Below are positions 1-9,069 of a stretch of 48,247 nucleotides of DNA, piece after piece. Source of the DNA: an uncultured bacterium (lineage in GTDB: Bacteria; Bacteroidota; Bacteroidia; Bacteroidales; Bacteroidaceae). The stretch is from contig CALZUQ010000018.1 of assembly GCA_945829425.1 (NCBI GenBank), forward strand, positions 1 through 48,247, read 5' to 3'. Numbering within the stretch: position 1 is the first letter of the stretch; each line of letters starts with the position of its first letter. The notes beneath the pieces were generated by a model. The model did no database searches and was not told the origin of the DNA. It saw only the letters and a list, made by a program, of their open reading frames with translations. Both the position numbers and the translations under genes were made by a program.

Positions 1-420
1 TTAACGAAGTTGGATGTTAATGCCAAATTAACGTTAACAAGTTAACATTTTTTGCTGTTGCTGCGTTTAGGATGAAAATTTCTGGCTGGAAGCCAGTACC
101 CCCTCTTAGCAGCAGAGGCGTGCAAGGTACTGCCCTCTAAGCAGAGAATGTTGAGAGACCTTGCAATCCGGAGACTTCGTCCCCGGTTACTCAAAGTATA
201 GGCTTCCTGCCTAATCCGTACACATAGTCCTCACCCATACAGGCGGAGATTTTTCAGCTCAGAGGCTTTCTGTGTTGAGAGCGGGAAAGTGTCTCGCACT
301 GGAGGCTTACAAACTCAAGGCAGAAAGGAATGCCCTGAAAGGACAAAAGCGCACAGATATGAATAACGCTTTTCCTCCTTTCAGGGCAGCTTTTCTCAAT
401 TACGTCAAAACAGGGCGTGG
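1..420. repeat. Hairpin-rich dispersed intergenic repeat, copy R1
   Basis: This 420-bp stretch has no convincing gene. Positions 82-96 form a palindrome CTGGCTGGAAGCCAG and 199-213 form TAGGC/GCCTA. Positions 184-214 match 36452-36482 in direct orientation at 28 of 31 bases, and 167-193 match 36575-36601 in inverted orientation at 25 of 27 bases, so this is one copy of a repeat family whose second copy is at 36361-36610. The first 50 bases are AT-rich with several TTAAC words. A long hairpin at 331-388 is listed separately. Confidence 0.7.
331..388 (-). terminator. Long hairpin downstream of the superoxide reductase gene
   Basis: Arms 331-343 and 376-388 (TGCCCTGAAAGGA and its exact complement) form 13 perfect pairs. 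After a small bulge the stem continues with AAAAGCG at 345-351 and CGCTTTT at 367-373, leaving a 15-base loop. It lies 33 bases beyond the stop of the minus-strand dfx gene and probably stops that transcript. The U-tract is short, so an mRNA 3'-end stabiliser is equally possible. Confidence 0.6.
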
Positions 421-795
421 CTATTGTTTCCACATGCCGTGGAGGTTGCAGTAAGCCCTGACACATTGCGGCGTGTCACACGTCATGAACACCGCCTCCG
501 GCTTGTCGGAGGGCTTCAGCTCTTTCCGCAATACAGTGGTGTCGGTAAGCAGCTCTATCCATTGGATGTAATGGTCCTGCGTCATGGGGTGCAAAGTGCT
601 GCCCACTGTAACCTTATACCCACCTTCAGCCTTCTCTACTACCGGGACGTGCTTCTCTAAAGAAGCATCGACATTGTTGCAGGCAAGACGCACCATCTTG
701 CTTCCGCAACATACCAGTTGTCCTTCGCCTTCGATAATCACTTCTACCATATTGCCACACTTCGGACAATGGTAAACGTCTCTTGTCTTTGTCAT
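421..795 (-). CDS. dfx: Superoxide reductase (desulfoferrodoxin)
   Basis: This protein reduces superoxide to hydrogen peroxide in the cytoplasm of anaerobes without releasing oxygen, taking electrons from rubredoxin-like donors. The 124 residues have the two-domain desulfoferrodoxin layout. An N-terminal desulforedoxin domain carries the Fe(Cys)4 ligands C10, C13, C29 and C30. The C-terminal catalytic domain has the Fe(His)4Cys ligands H49, H69, H75, H119 and C116, plus the conserved E47-K48 pair in the EKHVP motif. Length and spacing fit class I enzymes closely. It is a single-gene unit with a likely promoter at 898-905 and a strong hairpin beyond its stop. Nothing odd is seen. Confidence 0.95.
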   Translation of the reverse strand: MTKTRDVYHCPKCGNMVEVIIEGEGQLVCCGSKMVRLACNNVDASLEKHVPVVEKAEGGYKVTVGSTLHPMTQDHYIQWIELLTDTTVLRKELKPSDKPEAVFMTCDTPQCVRAYCNLHGMWKQ

Positions 796-1128
796 AAATA
801 CTCCTTTCTTTTTGTGGCGGGATTATGATTTCCTGCCGTTTGACATGTAAGGGTAGGCTTCACTCGCTGCTCTTTGCGCTTCGCCTTTTCCTTGATGCAA
901 AGATAATAAGAAAACGCTTACGTTGTTCTTTTCGCTAACAATGATTATGGTATTTTACCTCATTTTTCATTCCGTAAAAGACAAATAACATTTTTGTGAA
1001 CAAATGTCATTGCGTACGGGGGAGGCTGCCAATAGTGAATGTCTTGTAGCTCATTGCGCAAAGGCGGCATGTTGCGCAAAGGCAACGGACAATTCAGAGA
1101 AATGGCAAAGATGGAGCCTCGGCAGCAA
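796..1128. other. Intergenic region between efflux adaptor gene and dfx
   Basis: No coding sequence is supported here. The right part near 796-940 is the leader and promoter of the dfx gene. The left part after the adaptor stop contains a 12-bp direct repeat, TTGCGCAAAGGC, at 1054-1065 and 1072-1083 (period 18). The core TTGCGCAA is itself palindromic. Confidence 0.5.
898..905 (-). promoter_or_regulatory. Bacteroidota -7 promoter element for dfx
   Basis: On the minus strand this reads TATCTTTG, matching the Bacteroidota -7 consensus TAnnTTTG. It lies about 93 bases upstream of the dfx start. No clear -33 TTTG is seen at the expected distance. Confidence 0.5.
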
Positions 1129-2049
1129 CTACTGCTCCTTGTTTTCTATGTCAAGCAGTTTGGCACGGACGTACATGCCGGGGCGGAACTCGTTCTGTAC
1201 GGTCTTCACCTGTGCATAAACCTTTACGGAATAGTCTTTGCTGTCAATCGACTGGTCGATGGAGACCACCTCAGCCTCAAAGGTTTTCTTCCCCATGCCG
1301 TTTACTCTGAACAGTGCTTTCCTTCCGACCCTCATCATTGGCAGGTCTTTCTCGTAAACGGTAAGCTGCAGGAGCGGAGCACTCTTGTCTATGACATCGC
1401 AGAGCGGTTCTCCGGCATCGAGATATTTGCCGATATTTGCCGTGACGTTTGTTACATAACCTGTTATGGGTGATGTCACTGGCAGGTAAGCCATAATGCC
1501 CTTGTCGTGAAGCGAAGAGATGTTTACACCAAGAGCTTTGAGCCGAGACGTAGATGCTGAGAGACGGCTCTTCATGGACAGATACTCCGCTTTGCTCTGC
1601 TCCACCTTCTTGCGGGATGTCGCATCCTGTTCGCCCAGCGCACATTGCCTCTGATATTCCTTCTCCAGATATTCCGTCTGTGCTTGCGCTTCAAGATATG
1701 TCTGCTGCAACTCTATGAACTCCGGATTGTCAATTGTAGCCACCACTTGTCCGCGAGCCACCTTCTTACCCGGCATGACGTTCATAGTATGCACCTTTCC
1801 GCCCATTGTCAGCGAAAGTGTCGCCATGCGTTGTGGCGAAACCATTATGACCCCGTTGAATGTCGGGCTGTTTGCCACGTTTGTTGCACTCGTGACGGCA
1901 TCAGCCTTGACAGTGTCTGCCGCCACCTTGTCCGCTACGGCGACAGTGTCCTGCGCCGTGATGTCTTCCGTTGTCTCGCTGCCCTTTTTCTCTGAGCATG
2001 CCATGACAACCAATAGTGAAGCTAAAAATATCTTTGTCTTCATAATCAT
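1129..2049 (-). CDS. RND efflux periplasmic adaptor (CusB/CzcB-type lipoprotein)
   Basis: This membrane-fusion protein would bridge the RND pump encoded just downstream to the outer-membrane channel. A signal peptide ends in the lipobox VMAC, so the mature protein is probably a lipoprotein. An Asp/Thr/Ala-rich linker follows, then a lipoyl-like half (MPGKKVARGQVVATIDNPEF, about residues 93-112), a helical hairpin (about 113-170), the second lipoyl half near PITGYV, and beta-barrel and membrane-proximal domains. At 306 residues it is short for the CusB family, and no metal-binding N-terminal Met-rich segment is visible. Its stop-to-stop distance and orientation place it in an operon with the pump gene, which is upstream on the same strand. 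A second Met at 2043 is an equally plausible start. Confidence 0.85.
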   Translation of the reverse strand: MIMKTKIFLASLLVVMACSEKKGSETTEDITAQDTVAVADKVAADTVKADAVTSATNVANSPTFNGVIMVSPQRMATLSLTMGGKVHTMNVMPGKKVARGQVVATIDNPEFIELQQTYLEAQAQTEYLEKEYQRQCALGEQDATSRKKVEQSKAEYLSMKSRLSASTSRLKALGVNISSLHDKGIMAYLPVTSPITGYVTNVTANIGKYLDAGEPLCDVIDKSAPLLQLTVYEKDLPMMRVGRKALFRVNGMGKKTFEAEVVSIDQSIDSKDYSVKVYAQVKTVQNEFRPGMYVRAKLLDIENKEQ

Positions 2050-2108
2050 TACTTTTTTTTATGGTGAGTTCAAAAGATCCTCCTTCGGTCAGTGAGTCCT
2101 GAGGCAAT

Positions 2109-5100
2109 TCACCCACCTGACGTGTACATTTCCAGTTCTATCACCAGTACGTTATATTCGTGAAGCGTCTCGACGTATGCCTTACGTATGTCGCGCACTG
2201 TAGAGAGGCTCTGCAGCAGTTCTGTCACTCCCGTTTCGCTCTCGCTGTATAACGTCATGGCGTGCCGCAACAGTTCGTCTGCCTCGCCCAGCGCGGCATT
2301 GTCGTAATATTCCAGGCGTTTCTTTTTCTGTTTTATCTTAGCCTTCAGCTCTTCAACGGTGTTGTTAAGAACCGTCTCCCTGTCCTGTGCCTCCCATTGC
2401 GCCGTAACGACATCTGCTTTCGCCTGCCTCACCCTGCTATGCTGAGGGAAGAACAGCAGTGGGAAGGAGATGCCTACTGACCAAGAGTCCAACCCTTTCA
2501 TCGGAGCTATTTTCTGTACGGAATAACCTACGGAAAGTTCTGGGAAAAACCTGCTCCGCTCCACCTTCAGCATGTCACGTTTCTCACGCACCTGCTGTTC
2601 GAGAAACCTGTGATGTATCTCTGCCACCTGCGACACCGCATCGTAAGACAGAGGTTTCAACGTACTGTCGGCAGGTATCACGCCGTCGGCGTAACAAGCC
2701 CAGGAGAAACGCCGCATTGCGAGCAGCAAGTCGTCAGACGCTTGCTCCGACTGGGTATGCAGCTCAGCGGCAATGGTTTTTATCATGCGATATTCCAACT
2801 GGTTTATGTCGCCCTGCTCCAGCCTTACTTCCCCGATCTGCGCCATTTTCAAAGCCTCTTTCTCCTGCTCTTCAGCAAGCCGTGAGACAGAGAGCGCAAG
2901 GAGGTAATCCTCCCAAGCCCTGCGCACCTCCGCAACAATTTCACGTCTCACCATCTCACGTTGTGTCATGCCCTTAGCAATCTGCGTAGCAGCCAGGGCG
3001 TTGCGGTAGATCGGAGTGAGAAGCGAACCTAAAGACTGTTCTACGGAAAACTCATTGTCGTTGTGCGTCTCGCCGTTGAGTTGACCCCAGGCATATCCTA
3101 CCTGAAGACTCCCTCCGTCCCATGCCTCACCTTTCGTGGCTTTTATGCGGCATATCTCGCTGTCAGCCATTTTCATTCTCGGGCATCGCTCCACCGCCAT
3201 GCCGACAGCCTCAGAGAGTGAAACCTTTCTCGGTGCCTCCCCTCCGTGACCCATCACTTCCTGTCCCTGCACCTCGCAGACAGCGATAAACACAAGAGCC
3301 GGAAGAAGCACTGCGACACGGGGCACGCCACTGCGCAGCATACGTCGCATCATTGCAGGGAAAGAGTTCACTATACGGTAGAATACAGGTATGATGACCA
3401 GAGTGAGCACGGTAGAGACCACCAGTCCTCCTATCACCACCGTGGCGAGCGGGCGTTGCACCTCAGCTCCTGCCGATGTCGCCACAGCCATAGGGACGAA
3501 GCCCAGCGAAGCCACCAAGCCCGTGAGGAATACAGGGCGCAGGAGGTGGCTGCAACCTTTATATATTATCCTGTCTGTACACATGATATGCTGTGATGTG
3601 TTTCTGATGTCGTTGAAATGGTTTATCATCAATATGCCGTTTAGCACTGCGACACCGAAGAGTGCTATGAAGCCCACTCCGGCAGAGATACTGAAAGGCA
3701 GCCCGCGGAGCCATAACGCTATTATGCCACCGATGAGCGACAGAGGCACTGTCGAGAACACCACGAGCGAGTATGTCACGCTGCGGAAGGCGAAGAACAG
3801 CAGCAGGAGTATCAGCAGCAATGCTATAGGGATGACAACGAGCAGCGTGCGTATGGCGTTCTGAAGGTTCTCGAACTGTCCGCCGTATTCGAAGTAATAT
3901 CCCGGCTTGAGCCTGATATTATTGTCGAGTGTAGAGCTGATGTTGTCCACCACCTGCTGAATGTCTGCGTCGCGAACGTTGACACCTATCACTATACGTC
4001 GCTTCGTAGCGTCGCGGTTTATCTGAAGAGGTCCGTCGACAAGGCTGATTGTTGCTACCTCGCTCACCGGCACCTGCATACCGTCTGACGTCCTTACGAA
4101 AAGCCTGTTGAGGTCGAGGTCGCTGACCTTCTCGTCGTCAAGGCGAACCACGAGGTCGAAACGCCGCTCGTTCTCAAAGACTACTCCGGCTGTCTCTCCG
4201 GCGTATGCCGTGCGTATGATGTCGTTAAGCTCCTGAATGTCTATGTCATAGCGTGCCAGTTTGTTACGGTCGTAATGCACCACAAGCTGCGGAAGTCCCA
4301 TGGCTTGCTCTACGATGACGTCAGAGGCTCCCGGTACTTTCTCTATATACCTCGCCGCCTCTTTCGCCTTGGCATACAGTTCCTCCATATCCTCTCCGTA
4401 GAGTTTTATAGCTATGTCAGCCTTGGCTCCCGTCATAAGCTCGTTGAAACGCAGTTGTATAGGTTGGCTGAAATTGAACTCCGCCCCTTTTACGCTTTCT
4501 AAAGCACTCTTCATCTTCTCCACCATCTCTGCCCTTGAATCCGCAGAGACCCATTCACGGAATGGCTTCATGACAATCATCACGTCAGCGTCTTCCACAG
4601 ACATAGGGTCAGTAGGTACTTCTGCCGTTCCTATTTTCGCCACGACATGCTTCACCTCGGGAAACTTATCCTTCAGCACCTTCTCCGCCTCAAGGGAGAT
4701 ATTTATGCTCTGTGTCAGCGAACTTCCTGCTGGCAAAGTCATCTGCATGGCGAAGTCTCCCTCGTCGAGCGTAGGTATAAACTCAGCTCCGAGACGTGTG
4801 AAAAGCAACAACGAGCACGCCAGAAGCGCGAATGCTGAAGCCAGTGTGATCCACACATGGCGAAGACAGGTATGCAGGGCGACGTAGTATCTCTTCGTCA
4901 TCCAGGCAAAGAAACGGTCGGCGAAAGTCTGACGGCTGTCTATCGTCTTTTTAAGGAATATGACAGACATCATCGGCACGTAGGTCAGTGAGAGTATCAA
5001 CGCACCGATGATGCAGAATACTAAGGTCTGGGCCATAGGAGTAAAGTACTTGCCCTCTATGCCCGTAAGTGTGAGAATCGGGAAAAATACAATAAGTATT

Positions 5101-6464
5101 ATCAGCACAGCGAATGTAGAACTCTTAACCACATTCGAAGCACCCGCCTCGACTTCGAGTTCCATCTCCTCCTGCGAGAGGCTCCTCCCTGTGAGCCTCT
5201 TACTATATATGTGAGCCAGTATTCCTTCCAGAATGACTATCGAGCCGTCCACGACGATGCCGAAGTCAATAGCTCCCAGGCTCATGAGGTTAGCTGACAC
5301 TCCAAAGACCCTCATGAGTATGAAGCCGAAGAGCATTGCGAGAGGGATAACCGACGCCACGATCATTCCGGCACGGATATTTCCAAGGAATACGATAAGT
5401 ACCAGGAATACAATAAGCGCGCCCTCTATCAGATTGTATATCACCGTAGAGATATTGCGGTTGACAAGTTCCGAACGGTTGAGATACGGCTCAATGGTTA
5501 TGCCCTCCGGCAACATTTTCTGCACCTTGTCAACCCTCTCCTGCAGTTCCTTCGTCACGACGTTTGCATTAGCCCCTTTCAGCATCATGGCAATGCCACC
5601 GACGCACTCCCCTGTTCCGTCCATGGTCATTGCTCCGAAACGCTTCGGGGCTCCGAAACTTACCCTGCCGATATCACTGATATGCACGGGCATGCCACCT
5701 CTGTTCGCCACAACGATTTTCTCTATGTCCTTTGTCTTGGAAATCATGCCCTCTGAGCGAATATAGTACGCCTTTCGTTCTTTCTCTATATAGCTCCCGC
5801 CAGTGTTCTGGTTGTTTTTCTGCAATGCGTCGAAGACATCTGAGATGGTGAGCTGCAGTGCTGTCAGCACGTCAGGGTCAATGGCTATCTCATACTGTTT
5901 CAGATAGCCGCCGAAACTGTTTATCTCTACGATGCCTGGAATGCCTGACAGCTGGCGTTTCACTATCCAGTCCTGTATCGTGCGCAGTTCCATGGCGTCG
6001 TATTCCCCTTTGTGCTTCTCGTCCACCTTCAAGACATACTGGTATATCTCTCCAAGTCCTGTGGTGATAGGCATCAGTTCCGGCACCCCGAGTTCCTGGG
6101 GTATCTCCCCCGCCACGGTTTGTATCTGCTCGTTAATAAGCTGTCGTGCCTCAAGCGTTGGCACGCTTTCCTTGAACACCACCGTGACGAGCGACAAACC
6201 GAAACGTGATACGGAGCGTATCTCTGTAACGTTCATGATGTTGCTCATGGCAAGTTCCACCGGCATGGTGATGAGTTGTTCCACCTCCTGCGGTGCCAGG
6301 GTAGGTGAAACGGTAACAATCTGTACCTGGTTGTTCGTGATGTCAGGCACAGCGTCAATGGGTAGCGTCAGCATGGAATAGATGCCCCCGATTAGAAGAA
6401 ATACTGTTGTCAGCGCGACAAAGAGTTTCTTCTTGATAGAAAACCTTACGATTGTCTTGAACAT
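2109..6464 (-). CDS. CzcA/CusA heavy-metal RND pump fused to a TolC-like outer-membrane channel
   Basis: Residues 1 to about 1035 form a complete heavy-metal-efflux RND transporter with 12 membrane segments and two large periplasmic loops. The TM4 motif DFGIVVDG, with D400 and D406, resembles CzcA (divalent Zn/Co/Cd/Ni) more than CusA (Cu/Ag). Residues from about 1038 to 1451 are a CusC/TolC-type outer-membrane factor with its long coiled-coil helices. At the junction is a stretch beginning MMRRM and followed by a hydrophobic run to VQGQ, which looks like a relic signal peptide of the formerly separate channel protein. Such 1,450-residue fusions are known in Bacteroidota. The adaptor gene follows 59 bases later. 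A -7 element (6499-6506) lies directly upstream. Confidence 0.9.
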   Translation of the reverse strand: MFKTIVRFSIKKKLFVALTTVFLLIGGIYSMLTLPIDAVPDITNNQVQIVTVSPTLAPQEVEQLITMPVELAMSNIMNVTEIRSVSRFGLSLVTVVFKESVPTLEARQLINEQIQTVAGEIPQELGVPELMPITTGLGEIYQYVLKVDEKHKGEYDAMELRTIQDWIVKRQLSGIPGIVEINSFGGYLKQYEIAIDPDVLTALQLTISDVFDALQKNNQNTGGSYIEKERKAYYIRSEGMISKTKDIEKIVVANRGGMPVHISDIGRVSFGAPKRFGAMTMDGTGECVGGIAMMLKGANANVVTKELQERVDKVQKMLPEGITIEPYLNRSELVNRNISTVIYNLIEGALIVFLVLIVFLGNIRAGMIVASVIPLAMLFGFILMRVFGVSANLMSLGAIDFGIVVDGSIVILEGILAHIYSKRLTGRSLSQEEMELEVEAGASNVVKSSTFAVLIILIVFFPILTLTGIEGKYFTPMAQTLVFCIIGALILSLTYVPMMSVIFLKKTIDSRQTFADRFFAWMTKRYYVALHTCLRHVWITLASAFALLACSLLLFTRLGAEFIPTLDEGDFAMQMTLPAGSSLTQSINISLEAEKVLKDKFPEVKHVVAKIGTAEVPTDPMSVEDADVMIVMKPFREWVSADSRAEMVEKMKSALESVKGAEFNFSQPIQLRFNELMTGAKADIAIKLYGEDMEELYAKAKEAARYIEKVPGASDVIVEQAMGLPQLVVHYDRNKLARYDIDIQELNDIIRTAYAGETAGVVFENERRFDLVVRLDDEKVSDLDLNRLFVRTSDGMQVPVSEVATISLVDGPLQINRDATKRRIVIGVNVRDADIQQVVDNISSTLDNNIRLKPGYYFEYGGQFENLQNAIRTLLVVIPIALLLILLLLFFAFRSVTYSLVVFSTVPLSLIGGIIALWLRGLPFSISAGVGFIALFGVAVLNGILMINHFNDIRNTSQHIMCTDRIIYKGCSHLLRPVFLTGLVASLGFVPMAVATSAGAEVQRPLATVVIGGLVVSTVLTLVIIPVFYRIVNSFPAMMRRMLRSGVPRVAVLLPALVFIAVCEVQGQEVMGHGGEAPRKVSLSEAVGMAVERCPRMKMADSEICRIKATKGEAWDGGSLQVGYAWGQLNGETHNDNEFSVEQSLGSLLTPIYRNALAATQIAKGMTQREMVRREIVAEVRRAWEDYLLALSVSRLAEEQEKEALKMAQIGEVRLEQGDINQLEYRMIKTIAAELHTQSEQASDDLLLAMRRFSWACYADGVIPADSTLKPLSYDAVSQVAEIHHRFLEQQVREKRDMLKVERSRFFPELSVGYSVQKIAPMKGLDSWSVGISFPLLFFPQHSRVRQAKADVVTAQWEAQDRETVLNNTVEELKAKIKQKKKRLEYYDNAALGEADELLRHAMTLYSESETGVTELLQSLSTVRDIRKAYVETLHEYNVLVIELEMYTSGG

Positions 6465-6498
6465 GATGTCATTTTGTTGATTGATGTGTATTTCGCAA

Positions 6499-6506
6499 CA
6501 AAATTA
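6499..6506 (-). promoter_or_regulatory. Bacteroidota -7 promoter element for the metal efflux operon
   Basis: The minus strand reads TAATTTTG (consensus TAnnTTTG) 34 bases before the RND start codon. A -33 element is not obvious. Confidence 0.5.
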
Positions 6507-6658
6507 GAAAAAAAATGAATACGGTGTATCTTTTTTCCGAAAAATATAAGCAGACAATATGTTTTTTCTATTATTCCGATATAGATATCGGCAAAAACAC
6601 CTTTTCCCTCTACTAAAAAGCAAAAAAAGTGGAAGCTGCCGTTGAACTGTTTCAGCGG

Positions 6659-8122
6659 CTATCCCTGTCCTTTCCGTTTTACGTAGTCGAGACATTCCTG
6701 CAAGATGTCAACCTTGCCCAAAAACATAATCACGAAATAAAGCAGTGCTGCAAGGGCTATGCGCGTGACAAGCAGCAGCGGCAGTGATTGAATTGGGCGT
6801 GTTATGAAGAATGTCAGTGTCATGACTACCCCTGCAGCAAGCGTGAAAGGCAATACGTCTGCTGCGACATCACGCCAACGGTAGCAAATCATGCGTCGTG
6901 CGAAATGGTGCCATGGTATTAGCCAAAGTACGGTCATGGCGGAATAGATGCATACCATGGCAAACATGCCGTAACGGTATGTGACGAGGATTACTACAAG
7001 TTGCATGACAATCTGGCTTAGGCTTAGCCACATGAAAACATGTGACTTCCCACGGCTTATGACAAGGTTCTGGTAAATGGTGTATAGAGGCAGGAATGCT
7101 CCCGAAAGGCACAGCACCTGAAGAAGCGGAACACACCCTGCCCATTTCTCGTCAATGGTAAGAAGGATGAACTCCTCGCTGACAAGGGCAAAACCAAACA
7201 TCAGGGGCATGGAAAGAAAAGTAGTGAAACGCAGCATCTTGCGGAAGACACGACGCTGACGCTCCTCACCGCTGTCTATAGTGCTCTCGTAAAGCACCGG
7301 TTGTGCGACTTGTCCTACGGTATTCGCCACAAGCGACGATGCCATGGTGTCCCATTTATACGCCTGTGAGTAGTTGCCGACATGGTGAATGGGAAATAGT
7401 CGCCCGAAAATAACTGTAAGGATATTATTGCTCAGCGTAGTGATGATTTTCGTTATGAGGATATTCACGGCGAAGGGAGCCATGGAACGTATAGGCTTCA
7501 AGGCTGTTGTCAGGCTCGGACGCCACTGCTTCACACAATAGTACCTGCCGATATTTATCACCGTTATATATGCCACCTGCTGCCATGCCAACGCCCAGTA
7601 TCCGTAGCCGAGGAAGGCGAGTGTGACACCTGTGGTGCCTGAAGTGAGCAGGGCAAGAAAGCCTATCACGGCAATCTCTTTGTTCATCATGTTTTTAGCC
7701 ATATATCCCCCATGGGCTATGCCAAGCGAGGCTATGAGGAATGTGAGGAACACTACGCGGGAGACGCTGACAAGGCACGGAAGGTGGAAGAATTGTGCTA
7801 TCAGGGGTGAGGAGAAGAAGAGTATGGCGTACATGGCAGCGGAGACGGCGACATTGAACGTGAAGACTGCATTATAATCCTTAGCCTCCGGATTGCGGAG
7901 GTTTACCAGACTTTGGGTAAACCCCGAACTCTGAAGGTCGGAGGCTATGGCGGTGAATATCGTCAGTACGCCTACTACGCCGTATTCCGAAGGCGAAAGC
8001 AAGCGGCCGAGGACTATTCCAAAAGCGAGGTTGAGGATCTGTGTCGTCCCGCTGTTCATGGCTCCCCAGAATACTCCTTGTATTGTGCGTTGTTTCAGTG
8101 TCTTGCTGTCCATGGTTGTCAT
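6659..8122 (-). CDS. Polysaccharide/lipopolysaccharide flippase (Wzx-like, MOP superfamily)
   Basis: This 487-residue integral membrane protein begins with a hydrophilic segment followed by the signature hydrophobic stretch with LGRLLSPSEYGVVG, typical of the polysaccharide transporter branch of the MOP superfamily (WzxC-like). About a dozen to fourteen membrane segments are visible. It would move undecaprenyl-linked oligosaccharide units across the inner membrane. Its start overlaps the stop of the upstream GT2 gene by four bases (ATGA), which suggests translational coupling. It is the last gene of the polysaccharide operon. No Wzy polymerase of standard type is seen in the cluster. Confidence 0.88.
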   Translation of the reverse strand: MTTMDSKTLKQRTIQGVFWGAMNSGTTQILNLAFGIVLGRLLSPSEYGVVGVLTIFTAIASDLQSSGFTQSLVNLRNPEAKDYNAVFTFNVAVSAAMYAILFFSSPLIAQFFHLPCLVSVSRVVFLTFLIASLGIAHGGYMAKNMMNKEIAVIGFLALLTSGTTGVTLAFLGYGYWALAWQQVAYITVINIGRYYCVKQWRPSLTTALKPIRSMAPFAVNILITKIITTLSNNILTVIFGRLFPIHHVGNYSQAYKWDTMASSLVANTVGQVAQPVLYESTIDSGEERQRRVFRKMLRFTTFLSMPLMFGFALVSEEFILLTIDEKWAGCVPLLQVLCLSGAFLPLYTIYQNLVISRGKSHVFMWLSLSQIVMQLVVILVTYRYGMFAMVCIYSAMTVLWLIPWHHFARRMICYRWRDVAADVLPFTLAAGVVMTLTFFITRPIQSLPLLLVTRIALAALLYFVIMFLGKVDILQECLDYVKRKGQG

Positions 8123-9069
8123 TTATGTCGTTTTCCTGCTATAATCATCCTTGTTATTCTGTATAGAACATCTCCTATGACGTACGCCACGCCCCGGCTC
8201 CGCAGGAGAGGTGTCAGAAGCCGTGCCGTGAGGTTCTGAGGTATGTAGCATATAATGTCGTCGGCAAGCTGGAGGGATATGGCGGAGCGGTGGCATTCAC
8301 GAAAGCTGTTCATAAGCCCTATTTCTACTGACAACGGCAGATGCCCGAGGAAATGATAGAAACGCAAAATCTCACGTTGTGCCTTGAAATATGACCGTAT
8401 GCTTTTCTCCGACACGGTCTTCGTATACGAAGAAACATTGTCCGTACGGTAATGATATACTACGCTGTCGGTATATGTCCGCGATGCTACGGCGGCGAGA
8501 CGTACCGTGGCGCATAGGTCCTCGCAATAGTCTATGCCTTCCAGAAAAAGCCGCTCGACCCTTTTTGTCACGTCACGGCGGTAGAGCTTGCCCCACACAC
8601 GGTGTGATACGATGTTCTGACATTGCAGCTTTCGGAGGTATCTCTTACGCCTTCCTTGATAGGGAAGGACAGGAGGGGACAGAGTGCCATGGGACATCTC
8701 TGAGTATGCTCCCTCTACGATGTCCGCACCGCTTTCTTTCATACGCTTTACAAGTGTCGCAATGGCATCGTGGGGCAGTGCGTCGTCGCTGTCGACAATG
8801 GCAAAGGCATCACCGTCGATTTCTTCTAACAGCCTCTGACGTGTCCCTCCCAAACCTTTGTTTGCTCTGTTCTCTATTATGCTCACAGAGCCTTTCCTCT
8901 CAGGAAACTTCTCTATCGTCTCCTTGAGGACCTCGATGCTTTTGTCTTTCGTCGCGTCGTTGCAGAACACATAACGTATGTCTGGATACGTCTGCATCAT
9001 CAGCGACTCCACGCATTCGCTGATATATCTCTCCACTCCGTATATCGGAACAAGTATGGTCACCGTCAT
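8119..9069 (-). CDS. Family 2 glycosyltransferase
   Basis: The N-terminus MTVTILVPIYGVERYI and the nucleotide-sugar/metal motif VDSDD (D93, D95, D96) identify a GT-A fold family 2 transferase of 316 residues. It would add a sugar to a lipid-linked glycan on the cytoplasmic face of the membrane. Donor and acceptor cannot be told from the sequence. It overlaps the GT14-like gene before it and the flippase gene after it by four bases each, so the three are probably translated together. Confidence 0.92.
   Translation of the reverse strand: MTVTILVPIYGVERYISECVESLMMQTYPDIRYVFCNDATKDKSIEVLKETIEKFPERKGSVSIIENRANKGLGGTRQRLLEEIDGDAFAIVDSDDALPHDAIATLVKRMKESGADIVEGAYSEMSHGTLSPPVLPYQGRRKRYLRKLQCQNIVSHRVWGKLYRRDVTKRVERLFLEGIDYCEDLCATVRLAAVASRTYTDSVVYHYRTDNVSSYTKTVSEKSIRSYFKAQREILRFYHFLGHLPLSVEIGLMNSFRECHRSAISLQLADDIICYIPQNLTARLLTPLLRSRGVAYVIGDVLYRITRMIIAGKRHK

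Noticed and set aside
254..466. Short opposed frames at 254-466 and 272-454
   Set aside because: They cover the long hairpin at 331-388 and the end of the dfx gene, so they are structural shadows.
5233..5766. 177-codon plus-strand open frame inside the RND pump gene
   Set aside because: It is antisense to a conserved transporter region. The product is Ser/Thr/Ile-rich, as expected for a shadow.
6504..6695. 63-codon minus-strand frame between the flippase and RND genes
   Set aside because: It overlaps the flippase end and the AT-rich promoter region of the efflux operon. Its composition is not protein-like.
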